Shown here in pieces: positions 34,979 through 47,249 of a DNA stretch of 64,000 nucleotides. The translations under genes and the position numbers were made by a program. Each line of letters starts with the position of its first letter. The stretch's first letter is position 1. Source of the DNA: Thuidium tamariscinum. Its lineage: Eukaryota > Streptophyta > Bryopsida > Hypnales > Thuidiaceae. The DNA is taken from assembly GCA_947034885.2 (NCBI GenBank), contig OX344751.2, positions 38,221,082 to 38,285,081 of the forward strand, read 5' to 3'. The notes under the pieces were generated by a model. It made no database searches, was not told where the DNA came from, and saw nothing but the letters and a program-made list of their open reading frames with translations.

Positions 34979-35310
34979 GGGAGATTTGAGGGCAAAAGAC
35001 GGTCATTGTAGGATTGTTCCCTTGTCTGTTCCTTGTGCTATGCAAAAACTATGAACCAACCCATAATTGCTACATTTTTAAATCTTTGAATTTTTTTCAA
35101 AAATTTCAAAAATTTCAAAAAGTGTTAAGAAATCTAAACTAATGAAAAATATAATTATTTTTTCAAAAAAACATTTTGAAAATTAAAAAAATTAATTTTT
35201 TTTCATGTGCCACTTTTTTTACCACGTCAGCTAGACCGCTAGTGTGGCATGTTCCCACAATTTGGAAACTCAAAAATAACTTGCAATTTTCTAATGCCTT
35301 CAAATCCCTT
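34979..35310. mobile_element. TA-flanked MITE, family A copy 3
   Basis: Left end GGGAGATTTGAGGGC; right end on the minus strand AAGGGATTTGAAGGC; TA at 34977-34978 and 35311-35312. It shares with copy 1 the GTTCCC-containing segments and an AT-rich core followed by a CCACGTCAGCTAG-type stretch. Confidence 0.65.
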
Positions 35311-35312
35311 TA

Positions 35313-35827
35313 ATATAGAATTACATGTTTGAGCTTACAACTCATGCATACTGATGACCTCAAAGAAAAACACAAAATTGTCTTATAGAATGTCTATTGG
35401 GACATTAGCATGTCTATACTAATGTCTTTGAAAACAACCCAAAATTTCATTGACATGAAGAAGGTTTCTCTTGAAAACTACCATGTCAACTTTTGTAGAA
35501 GCTATGTCAATCACTTTTTCATCAACACATGGCATACTGCGTCACGTGCTATGTCATGGATGGGCAATGGATAAAAAATCTTACACGTTGACTTTCTTGT
35601 GCTTAGGTAGCAACCACATGGCCCCCATGAGGACTCCATTAACCAATGTTTTTTCTGATTTCTAATGTTGAATTTGTGATGTTTTTTCTAATATTACATG
35701 TTTTCTCACTATTAGGAGCAAGGTGATTTTTTGGTGTCATTGCAGAGGTGCAAAATACCACACAAAGCATTCCAATGCAATAATTAAGGCATAATAAAAA
35801 AACATAGGTTTCTCCTAATGTTTTGTA
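35313..35827. other. intergenic, AT-rich
   Basis: No gene, RNA or bounded repeat recognised between the family A MITE and the next TIR element. Confidence 0.5.
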
Positions 35828-36560
35828 GGGTGAATGCAAGAAACACTTGTACTATTTTCTGTCACAAGCTAAGTGCTGATCTGTTTTTTGGTCATAACTT
35901 TTTCATTTTTGCTCGAAATGACTCAAGATTTCTAGAGAAGGTACTCATGTCTATCATACACTTTACATAATTTTTTCATAATTTTCAAAAATAGTTTAAT
36001 ACTAAAATAGTACTAGTGATTAAATGTCACAAATGAGAATTTGGAGGTTTTTAGTACTAAGGAGTACCTTTTCTTAATGATTTTGAGATGAAATTTGGAT
36101 GAGATGGTCTTCTAGTAGATTTACATCTCTCCACGTGAGGGATTTTGAAAAAAGTTATTTTTGTGTGGTGTAGAAGTCTACAAAGTGAGCTTTTTTCTGC
36201 TTGAATTTTGAAACATATAAAATATTATTTTGGTGTTTTTTTTGGTGAATGACCATCTCCATAGAATTGTTGCAAATGGCCACTTTTTATTTTTTGAATT
36301 TACTTATTTTTACTATTTTTCCCAAATTAAAACATGAAAGTATGTATTTTCTTGAGGTTTGGCACTTTTTAAATTCTCCTACTTAGAGAATTTTTCTATC
36401 AATTTCCTTTGGTGAAAACCTTCATCTTAGAGGTCTATACATTGTTCATATTTTTCAAATTTTTTTCAAATTAATTTTCTAATTTTAAAGTACTCCAGAA
36501 AAAGTCATGAGTACTGTAGTAAAACGCAACAAATAGTACAGGTGTTTCTTGCATTCACCC
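35828..36560 (+). mobile_element. TIR element, unnamed 731-733 bp family, copy 1
   Basis: Left end GGGTGAATGCAAGAAACACT; right end on the minus strand GGGTGAATGCAAGAAACACC; both continue into TGTACTATTT. TGTA flanks it on both sides (35824-35827, 36561-36564), a possible 4-bp TSD. Interior AT-rich, non-coding. A second copy in the opposite orientation and of nearly equal length is at 61741-62471. Confidence 0.75.
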
Positions 36561-36564
36561 TGTA

Positions 36565-37860
36565 CAAATTAGAATCCCTTTCCATTGTAGATTCAAGATC
36601 TTTTAGAATTTGAGGGCAATTGAAGTTGAGGCTCCACATAAATCAATCATATTGAACTAATTCATTGCTTAAATAGCTATCATTATAGATAAACATTGTA
36701 GATTTGTCACGTGTATCATCATATTCTACAAAAAATAGTGAATTTAGATTACGTTGCTTCAACAATTAGGTTGCCTTACCCCAAGAAAGTTACTCTATAA
36801 GCCATTAAAGTCAACAAATATTTCTACAAATATTTCCATATGTACACAGAGAGGTTCATGAATCTCAATAACACCAATAATTAGTTCAAAAGTATTGCAT
36901 TCTTGTACAATAACAATAAATATTAATATAGTGTTAAATGTTGAGAGATTAATGAAGGAAAACCTAATTTTAGTATTTTGTGTAGAATTTGTTAGCTTCA
37001 GACCTAGCCTTTGTATAACATTTTGATCCCCTCAAAACACTCGAATTCTCAAGAAAATAACACAATGAAAGAGAAAAACTAGAGCCCTATCTAAGATAGT
37101 CATCTCATTTCCAACTACTAATTTTAACACTTTAGTGACCGTGGTTGATTTGGTAGGCTAGCGCAATTTCTATATATGATTCTTGAAAAGTTCCATTTTG
37201 TGACCACTCTATGGATATAATTCTAAATCAAATTGTATGAATTGGTTCTATAAGGAAAATCTTTGAACCAAACAAAAAATAAAATTGATCCAATGGTTCA
37301 CATCCTTATAGTTAATCTTCAAAGATTGATGTATTGCAAACAATCTGTGACACTAGTGCTAAATATGGTTTGCCACAATTGGGAATAAATTTCATTAAAT
37401 GCTTTAGAAATTGATCCTAAGCCTTCCAACTAGTTCTTTTACACATATAAATAGTCATCTTTTACATTCATTATATATTTTTTTGCAATATTTCACATGT
37501 CAAGGGCCGGGCAATTTAAGTTTGGATAAGCATAGCTAATGCATCTTTGCATGCATTTCCTTGAAATTGGCTTTGTTAGGAGCCTACAAAGATACTTTAA
37601 TATTTGCGTTCTTCTTTGGGTTTTTTGAAATGAGACGTTCTATAAACAATACTAGACAAAAAGTTCAAAAATCAACCAAAAATTAGTTGTCTGGTTATTA
37701 AAGTTTTAAGTAATTATACATATTTTGAGTGCAACTTTTCTGAATGAAGAATTTTTTCCATGTACAAAATTAGAGTTTGAAAGGATTTCATATTTTTCTA
37801 GAATTTTTTTATACAAAACATAATTACTATGAATTTTTTAGTGGAAGATTCTCTTTGACC
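36565..37860. other. intergenic, AT-rich, with a dispersed repeat
   Basis: The stretch 36785-36940 (GCCATTAAAGTCAACAAATA, AGGTTCATGAAT, TTGTACAATAA) recurs in the same orientation at 59012-59175. No gene recognised. Confidence 0.5.
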
Positions 37861-37864
37861 TTAA

Positions 37865-38806
37865 CCCCTAAAGGTTTTTGACTATGTTTTCACCAAAAAT
37901 GCTCAAAACTGCGATTTCTAATACAAGTGCAAAACTTTAGAATTTTTTTTTTTTGGACATATATAACCATAGGATCTTATAGTAAGGTGGTTTGAAAAGA
38001 TGTGGAATAAATTTCAGAAATTTCCACTATGTAGATTGCAAGATATTAACATTTGAATTGACAAAAATCCTTCTTTTATCCCTGCAAAAATTTACGCAGC
38101 TACACTTCACAAGGTCACATTTGTAAGAAAAAATGTTCAAATGGTAATTACTATTTGGATTCATTTTTTAATTGAAGTTAGTTATATGCTCAAAAAATTT
38201 CAAATCATTTGGAATTGTACAACATATAGGAAAAAAATAGTAAGTAGAAAGAAGTAGAAAATGCTTCAAAATACTAAATTGTGAACAATTTATTTATGCA
38301 AATGAAAAATTCCAATCCCAATGGTTGTAATATTTTAATAAACTATCTTCACCCAATGTTTCAATTTTTTTTCAAAAATGTTAAAAATTGAATTAAATAA
38401 AGAAATTCAAACTTTTTCTTAGAGCAGAGATTCTATAACTACCCAGAAACTACTCCAAACTAAAACTCTTCATAACTTTTGGCGTCATTGATTAGAATGG
38501 AATGATTCAAAGCTTTCCACTTAGACAAAAATCTAATAAACGAATTTCAAATTTTTATTTCTTAAAAAAGTTTTTTTTGAAGAAATTTTTTGAGCTTCTC
38601 GGGCTGCCCAAAGATTAAAGAAAATCACATATCATGCAAAACCTTTTTAACCATGTAGTCAAAAGTTATAAAAGTTGTTGGGTCTTAAAGATAATCCTTG
38701 GACACATGTGTAAAAATTTCAAAGAAAAAAAAGAAAAAACTCCATTCATAATGAGTTGCCAAAAATTGCTATATTGCCAAAAAAATGCAATTTGGTCCTT
38801 TAGGGG
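37865..38806 (+). mobile_element. TTAA-flanked non-autonomous element (piggyBac-like), copy 1
   Basis: TTAA at 37861-37864 and 38807-38810. Ends CCCCTAAAGGTTTTTG and, on the minus strand, CCCCTAAAGGACCAAA, giving a perfect 10-bp TIR. The interior is AT-rich and non-coding. An inverted, diverged copy lies at about 58065-58989. Arguments for piggyBac mobilisation are the exact TTAA and CCC termini; the inner sequence is unrelated to the 24.2-29.4 kb element. Confidence 0.6.
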
Positions 38807-38810
38807 TTAA

Positions 38811-40355
38811 TGGTGATATGAACCTTTTTATTTGTGATAATAGACTAATTGCATTTCAACCAAGTGTGACATCAAATTCACAATTTCAAAAACATTTTTT
38901 TCAATTTTTTCAGTTTTTTGAAAAAAACTAAAATTTGTGGTTCAATGCATTGTTTCCTTTACTAATGGAAATTGTCCATTTGTTTCAAAAAATTAAAATA
39001 AATCTTTTCTGTAATTTCACTACAGCTAAAAATCAAATTGCATATAACAACCCTTTGCATTGTTCACATTTTTTCTAATGTTAAAGTCTAGTTATTGTAG
39101 TGAAGTTTTCATATCAATCCAAGTTGTTTTATTTGTTTGGGAGCAATTCAAAGTTCAAAATCCACACATTTTTGGATCGTGAACTTCAAAAGCTTATTTC
39201 TTCATACAATGTCCATTTTTAATAAATTATAATAAAAGTTGCACATACTAGTCTAGTTTGTGTGGTTAAAATTTCATATCAATCCATGAAGTTATAATTG
39301 ATTGAGAAGCATTTTAGTAGAGGGAGGTTCAACCACAATTGTGTTTTTTGCAACTATTTTGATTGTTTTTTGACATTTCAAAATAACTTTGCAAACATAA
39401 TGAGTCAATTGAATGACATTTTTTTCACCAATGAGTTTGAATGCTTGATTTTTAAGCACTTTTTAGCATAAAATTTTCTCATTTGTGTAAGTTTGGAAAT
39501 CAAATTTCATCTCCAAATATAATTTTAGGAAAATTTTAGCATCTTTTTTCAACACTAAAACATTATAATCATACAATCTATGTGACCAAATGACTCCAAA
39601 TTTGATCCATGCCATCTACAATATGTACATTACAAGATTGTACAATTGAGATTTTCATACCTTAGTGACATTTACACTTATAAGGCTCAAAAGCAAGGAT
39701 GCTTTTTTAGGCACATTTGGGCATTGCAAAATGAAGGGTTAAACACATATCAAATCTGAATTGCCAGCATTTTAATACAAAAATAATTCTCAGATTTGTA
39801 GAACATGGTTTGGCAGTTAAAAGCCTTAGTTTTCATAATGGCCCCTTTAGGAAATTAGTTACACAGTAACCTGGCCCACAAAAATAGGGTCAAGAACCCT
39901 GCCTCATGCTTCCTCGATAACCAACTGAAAACAGAGTTTCAATGAGAAGATATAGGACTGAAAGATATGGAGGAAGATACGGACCTAACTAATGTACCCA
40001 CCATTTTCTAACAACCTCCAACAAGACGGAAAAGAATGAAGGAGCAAACTGATGGTTAAAATTATGGCTTTGAAATGTTTTGCAAATGACAACGTTCAAT
40101 AAAAAATCGAATGAGTACGAGATCCTACATGATACCAATTTTTTTATTGAATGTCAAGAAATCAACGTGCTGTATGTACAGAGTCATGCAAAGTAGGTGG
40201 GAGACAGGGCTTCTATCTGCATCCGACAGATGTCATCTGGGCAGGCTCTTAAGGCCAGAATGACATTGCCATTTAAAAACCGGACCAGTATTGTAAGAGG
40301 ATCGACAGGAGCACCAAAAGTAAACTACCAGTCGAAAAATTCAAAAAGGATGTCA
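38811..40355. other. intergenic and PPME1 3' flank
   Basis: AT-rich to about 39.9 kb, then more balanced DNA that is probably the PPME1 3' untranslated and downstream region. No further gene recognised. Confidence 0.5.
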
Positions 40356-43300
40356 CTAGTTTGAAGACCTCAAACTAACAGGTCGACGAAGTCCAGGAAT
40401 CTGAAAGAACATAGAACAGATACGCAAAATCAGTAGTTTCCACCAGTGCCTGCGCTAAATTCTCAAAAGTTATTATAAAATTTTCTACCGATGTCTCACA
40501 AAATCAACTCATCACAAAACCTAAGGTACAGAACCCACCGCCCTGGCTTCAGCTCTTTTGAGCAATGCGAAATGGATTATTTCTTTCTTTCTTCCATATA
40601 GATCTTATCCCCATTTTTGAGAGGATTCCAAAACGCTAAAATATGTACTATTTGGATAGCATAAGAATTGAACAAGTAATAAATGACTGCAGTTTGAAAT
40701 AATAAGGTCCCAATCACAAGCCTACACAACCCTTGAATAATGATTATTGCATCTTCAAGCATCCCATGGAAGCATCTATGACTCAACCTAGAAGTATCTA
40801 GTTCGCGTGAAGTCACGAGTTTGGATGGCCCCCGCATTGCAAATGATAGCAATCAATCAATATGAACGGGTTCCCTAACTTTTATGTAGATGGATAATAA
40901 CTGGGACTAACTGTATACCCAAGAAAAACATACCTCAACACCATATGTACCAATTCGATTTCTTGAGATGAAATTGAGCACCGCGCCTGCAAACTCCTCA
41001 GGCTCATCCTCCTGTAACAAAAAGTATTCATTAGAACCAAAACGAAAAAAATTGCATAGGCTCCAGATTCATCTTAAACAGCAAACCAACGGATTCTCGC
41101 AATGAACTGAAATTGGGAAAAAAATTGAACCTGAATCGCATGTCCAGTGTGGCGAACAACAATCATCTGGAACTTTCCTTGCATTTGTCCAATGGTCAAT
41201 GATCTGTGCAACTTACAAAGGTCAGACAGTCGGCTATATCTGTTCAGAAGCTGAAATTGCAAGTAAGCAGGGATTCAGAGCTCCAAAATCGTCTATATTG
41301 TACAGCGCAACTAGTGAAAGATCGAAACTTCGTAACTAAACATCAGTCCTGATGCCAGATAAGGGAGAAAGATACCTGTCTAATCTGTCAGTGCCTGCCA
41401 GTAGGAGAAGCTTTGGGACTGGGCAAGAAAGAAACACCTCTGATAAACCTTCATACCTTGAAAGGACACCCAATGATGCAACTATCAGATTGAGAGGCTT
41501 ACATGGCGAATTTCTTTTCTAAAAACTCGTCTCATGATCCGATATAATTTTCTTTGATCCCAGATTTCCTCATAGAATAAGGCGAGGTACTATTGATCAC
41601 ACGACTAGCCTTGTGCATAAAAGCATGCTTCCCAGATTCAGCATCAATGGCGCGATAGGGTACATGAAGTTACCATCCTCTCCAATGAGATTCGGAATCC
41701 TCGAGAGCTGTTCGCCACACGTAACTGCACAGCAAGCCTCGACATGAGAGACATGCACTATACAAACACAGACCTTGCAACGAACAGGTGAGGCATGAAA
41801 AAGCAGTCAAGAGCGTCACATAGGGTGCAGTAGTAGGTAGAAGAGAACTAACCACTTTTTATCAGCGTCAAACTTCAAAGTTGATGGAACTGAAATGCGT
41901 GCAGACTCAGGATTCTGGAGGGAACCACCGCCTCTAACACTCCATTCAATCTATAATCCAGTAATTAGAACCAGATAAGATTTCTGACGGAGTTAGTGGA
42001 GACCACCGGGCAAATAATACTACCAAGCACACGTGAGCTATGCTCAAATTGAAGATTACTTCCAAAATAAGTATCACAAAACAAAACAAAAACCACCTAT
42101 GCTTAACTTCCAACACTCAATAATCATGATCATCTTACAGCTTTCTCGACAGAAGGAAAGTGAAGTTGTCTGTTAGCCAGAATCCTCTGCATATGAACAA
42201 GAGAAGCCATTGCTGTACCCTGCAAGCAGCACCAAATTTGAAGTATACTGCGAGAGCATGGTGGCTGAAGATCTGAAGAGGAATACAAATGGTAATCGCT
42301 AACCATTGAAGGACAAACAGTATCACGGAGACATCAATATATAAGAACTAAGTATGAACGTGATTAAAAGAACAAAGTCGAGGACAAATCTCACTTTACT
42401 AAGTGCTCTTTCCACGAACATATATGATACACCAGACTAAATCTACAAAAGCATTTAGGCTCACCTCAACCACATCAATAACAACTAGGCCTGCTAACGT
42501 TGGTAGAGCACGCTTTGCAGCGACCCTCACTGCTATAGCACCTCCCATGCTGTCCATCAGTTATAAAACCTCAGTCAAGGAACATCGTACTTCCAACAAT
42601 CACGCAAAAATGAGATACAGGGTATAATTGCAAATTTCATAGCCAAACCTAACACAATTCAGATCTAAATCAACTCTATATCTTGCTTACGAAAGTGAAG
42701 AGAAACAAATCAAGTGATAATGCAGATAGGACTGCCAACCTATGTCCGATCAGGATGATAGCTGGTGGTTCACTCCCGTACATTGCAGATATGACGTTTA
42801 AAACGTCTTGACATTGAGTCTAAGGACCACCACACACAAATTAGATTTTTCTGTCCTCACTACAACTGGCTGTGATCAAAACAAGTACCACCTCCCCCCC
42901 CCCCCCCCCCTCCCCTCCTTCCCAAAAGGGTGTTATTACACTGAAACAAAAACAATGAAGGAGACAAAAGTACCTAAACAAACATGAACAATAGCTAAGC
43001 TGGAGAGCAGAATTGCTGAACGAGATTGAAAGGAGTGATGCACCATGCCTCAGCTGACAAGTCCGTGTTATCGCTAGTTTTCGTCAGACCGTGACTCCGC
43101 ATGTCCATGGCCACCACTCTCACCTTCTCCTTCATCTTTCCTGCAATTAATGCAAACGAGAGCCTGCACAGAACACCCAAAGTAACCTGGTCTCAAACAT
43201 GGCACATCTTTTCCAAATTAAAATCGCAAAATTGACGCTCTATTCAGCTATGTTGGAATGTTACATAAATCGATGAATGCAGTCAAGACAGATAAAGTAT

Positions 43301-44997
43301 GATTGATGCATGACAATTGCAACACAAAACTCTATGAAACCTAATACTAGCCTCATGAAATTGAACTTGTATGACAGGGAGAAAGGTTAGACTCCATGTC
43401 CTGTTAAACACTACGTGCCCAAGTTAAATTAGAAAGTCCATTGTATGCTAATAGTTGATTATATTAAATTCCAAACATATTCTCAGCATTTGTTAATTTC
43501 CTCAAAGCTTCATAAATGATTAATCTCAACTCCTATAGATATAGAAGTGGACACTTTTCACCATGCGGGCATTAGGGCACTTGGAGATTGACAAACGGAG
43601 TCCTAAAACTTGTTCCATTCTTTGCAGCGCCTGCTTACCCAGTGTATCCGCCACCATGCAAGCAAAAAACCACTGGTCCTTCCGTTCCAGTCAAGTAAAC
43701 ATGGAAAACCTGCCACCCAAATATCACTGTAGAAGATCAACAAAACGTCCTAGAAAATAATTTAACAAACGCAAGCATCAGCCAAAACTATATTAACTAG
43801 CATACATGTCAATCAGTATAGAGATGTACACAAAATAAAAATAACGGGGTCACAAGGGAAAGAAAGATCTCGGAACAATCTAGTTTAGTGAGTTTGGGTT
43901 TCATTGTTACTTACATCATCCGAATCTGGTACGGTAATCATCTTATCTTCATCAAAGTGGCCTTGCCATGGCAACGGAGAATACCTGCTGCTGGACGATC
44001 TGTATGCAAGAAAGCTCATCAGAAAGCGATCATCCTCTTCTGTTTTAGATCACCACAACTAGTAGCACTGTATTTATCAGTTTCTCAGAGGCAACATACC
44101 AATTTTTTAACCAATTGCAAACCTAATTTTTATATTTACAAATGCAACTCATTATCACTGTCGAATCATTTGGAACTAAGCTGAAATAACGCATTCTTCC
44201 GTGCGTTGCAACCCTCTTCTTGAAAGTTAGAACATACGAAAATTAGACCATTCGAGCAATAGCAACTACTTTCAGCATTTAAAGTGTTTGTTTTCAGAGT
44301 ACGAATCTTATTTTCAATCCAAACAAGGCCAATATAATTTGACACGATCGATAACCTCACTTAACGATGCACGAACGACCTGACGAATTAAAAACTGCAA
44401 CCACAAATCACAGCTCGTAATCAATTAGCTTGACACAGAAATAAAAACGTCACTTCCTGGCCAGCGACAACTACACCGACATTGGATACCGATCTCAAAC
44501 AATTCAAGGCTTCTCGTAACAAGGTTCATCAGCCCGAGAGCTTCCCACTGAGCACCGATTTCAGCGAAGAAATGAAACCCTAATTGTTCCCAGCAGTAGA
44601 CTCAATTCACTAGGGTTTGGGTTTCCCGGTTGACGCACTCGCGCGATGGCCGAGGTGGCACATCATCGAACACCGACGCGGCGACCCCCGCGTCCACCTC
44701 CTCATCGTCGTCGTCCTCCTCTTCTGGCATATCCGAAATCTCGCGATCCTCTGGCAACGGCTGCAAATTTGGCGCCAACGCGGGCAAGGGCGTTATAGGG
44801 TCATCGAACGGGGCTTCTACAACGGGCGTGAGCATGACGGGCGACGACGATCCCCCTTCATCCCCTCGGGAATGCCGCGGGGACAACTGCTTGCGCAGCG
44901 AAGGTGGGCGAGGCGGAGCCCCACCCGCGTTGGGGGGGCTGCCAGTCCCAGCCCCAGGGGATGCAGCAGTCGCTGCCAGTTCCTCCATCGCATACAA
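40356..44997 (-). CDS. PPME1: protein phosphatase methylesterase 1, 13 exons
   Basis: Serine alpha/beta-hydrolase that removes the carboxyl-terminal methyl ester from the PP2A catalytic subunit; cytosolic/nuclear. Exons (5' to 3'): 44997-44639, 43999-43915, 43709-43639, 43163-43049, 42819-42740, 42549-42465, 42219-42139, 41950-41853, 41724-41674, 41456-41376, 41203-41131, 41011-40934, 40400-40356; total 433 residues, phases consistent. Diagnostic segments: SPLPWQGHFDEDK, VVFCLHGGGYTGLSFALIAG (oxyanion region), RVVAMDMRSHG, IILIGHSMGGAIAV (nucleophile Ser in GHSMGG, split by intron 5), AGLVVIDVVEGTAMASLVHM, LLLLAGTDRLDR (acid Asp), VVRHTGHAIQEDEPEEFA (His), IPGLRRPVSLRSSN. The N-terminal 115 or so residues are a Pro/Gly-rich then acidic extension (EEEDDDDEEVD), longer than I expect for this family. 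Start could be Met1 or Met4. Intron 4 appears to use a GC donor (GAG|GCATGG). Confidence 0.93.
42894..42910. repeat. 17-C homopolymer in PPME1 intron 4
   Basis: Uninterrupted C17 followed by TCCCCTCC; on the coding strand it is a G tract inside an intron. Length may be affected by sequencing. Confidence 0.8.
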
Positions 44998-47249
44998 AGT
45001 AAAGACTTAAAGCAAAGGCAAATTGGACGCCACTCCAACTGCGAATTTCCGTCACGCAGCACGAAGCGCGGTGCCTCGACCACGGGAATCGAGGCAGAGG
45101 TCGATCGAGGGGGCGGAATTTCCCGAAGACGCGAGGAGTGTGTACGCGAACCGAAATGCTTGTACCGCATCGGCTTCTTCGGTCGGATGAACGGCGGAAT
45201 GGATGGATGTGGGGGAATGAATGGGTGCCGTGTTGAGGGAATGGATGGATATGTCGACGACAGATGGATGGATACAAGTTCGAAGTTGGGGAAGACTGAC
45301 AGTGCCTGTGATGGTTGAGTGATCTTGGATTTGTAAAGAACTTTGGTAACTTATTTTTCATTCTAGTAGCATTCAAGAGAGAGGGGAATTCGAACCATGT
45401 AAACTTAGAGATAGATTCAGAGAAATAGCATGTGTGTATGGTGAAAATTTCAAAATTTTAAATTGTACTTTGTAAATTAAATTAGGTTGTTTGATTTTTT
45501 TTACTCTTATGGTGAGATCTTTGAACCATGTGTCTTTGGGTTACATTCTTGACTAGTATTGTTTGAAAGCCCTTCACAAGGATTTTGTTGGGTGGCGTTT
45601 AGACATATGGGGTGAAAGTTACAAAATTTTGACTTGTGGGCCAATTGGCACAAGGCAACCCTACATGAATTTCATATGAATTTCTCAAATTTAATATCAT
45701 TAATAAATATATTATATTTCATCATTCTCATCCAAGTGAACTTGGAGAAGTGGCCCACTCCTACACTAATGCCTAGGGTGCAATAAAGAGCTATAGTCAA
45801 GTGTGATCATAGTTGTATCTTCTAAAAGCAACTTCTTTGTCACTTTCCAACGAAGTCCAATCTTTGGAATTTGAATGCTACGCACATGCCGAGATGTTGA
45901 GAATAATGAGCCTCACAACGAAATTCTTATCGAAATTCAGGATGATCCCCAACAACATGATCTAAAGTACCACACCAAATTATTGTAAGGAAAACTAGAA
46001 AACTGTACAGAACTAGTACTCCATGAGTGAGATTAGTAAGGTAGAGGGCTCGAAAACAGTTCAGGCATTAAGAACCGCCCCTATAAATGGTTGTAGAATG
46101 GACATGATGCAGTTTTTAAATTGACCTCATGAGTCATTGAATGAAGTGAAGGAAAAAGCATTCTTTAACGCAAGAGCCAATCATTGTCTTTTCTTTCCCC
46201 ATTTTTTTTTAGAATTGCAAGTGAACACTATATGAAGGACCTAGGAACATAAATAGGGACCTAGGACACATCTCCTTTGAAAATTCATAAGTAATTCAAT
46301 AATGTTTCAAAAAATATGAAACCACTTGGGCTAGATTTCCCATCAATTTTTCTTGGTCTGAAAAATGAGCTAAAAATGTTCCCATCTAAACAAATACTGT
46401 AAAAATGCGAACCAGCCCTTAGATGAGCGGTTTCTGAGCCTTCTACCTTAAGTTAGTTGAGGCAAGGCTTTTTTTTCACCAGTGTCCCCTGTGCTAGCTT
46501 TGGTGCAGTGGCCAATTTTTGGAGGGACCAGTGCTGGTTCATCATATTCTGACATATCTGGCGAAATTTAGCCAATAAAAAAAGTAAGGCCGACTGACTT
46601 CCATAATGAATTTTCTATCGCCACAAACATAGAAAAAGCCCTCAGAAGGGGAATCCAAATGGCTTAGGTGCCTCCTTTACTGCAATTTTCTTTATGGCAA
46701 CGCCACCATGGTTGTGGTACGGATGATCTACAAAAGGAGATCCACTTCCTCCCAATCACGCCATGTCCTTCTTCCCTCTTGAGCTTGAGCTCTAAGTTAG
46801 TTGCTCCAGATTGCCAGAGAGAGACGTGGTTCATTTTGAGGTAACGTACAATTGTTTGTGCCTGTGTGCGTGCGAGGTGCTGTGTTGTCTTGATGTTGAG
46901 CTTTCTGCTGTTCTGCAGCTAGCTGAGAGGACGATCAATACCGCGAGCGAGGTTGACAATTTGGGCAGTGCACTTGAGCCTCTGTTTTGGGTCCTTTCTT
47001 GCTCCTGATAGCTCCTGAAATTTGATCTTGTTTGATGAGCCTAGGTTCGAAATTGCCTTTTTTTCAGCTGAGATTTGCTCCTGTCTGCGTCTTTTGTCTG
47101 TGCTTGTGACTCAAATGAGAGAGCTGCGGTTCTAGATCATTCTCACTGGATGGGGAAGAAAGACCCCTGCAGCATGTGTTGTGGTAAGAGAAGAGATTAG
47201 TACGTCGGGATTGCTGAATCCTGAGTTCTGCTGGTGCATAATTGCAGCG
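44998..47249. other. divergent intergenic region, PPME1 and CAD-like 5' flanks
   Basis: 44998-45330 is the G/C-rich PPME1 upstream region, ending in ATGG repeats (45200-45280). 45510-45640 and 46040-46110 are diverged copies of dispersed repeats also seen at 59340 and 61455 (GGGCTC.AAAACA.TTC.GG). From about 46800 the CAD-like 5' leader probably begins. A donor-like GAG|GTAACG at 46839-46844 and an acceptor ATTGCAG|CG just before the start codon suggest a 5'-UTR intron. No TATA box recognised. Confidence 0.45.

Noticed and set aside
43563..44184. Plus-strand ORFs across the PPME1 gene
   Set aside because: They overlap PPME1 exons 2 and 3 and introns on the opposite strand and show no domain.
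45380..45400. tRNA gene on the minus strand (GGTTCGAATTCC)
   Set aside because: Only a B-box-like string; no A box, cloverleaf or acceptor stem.
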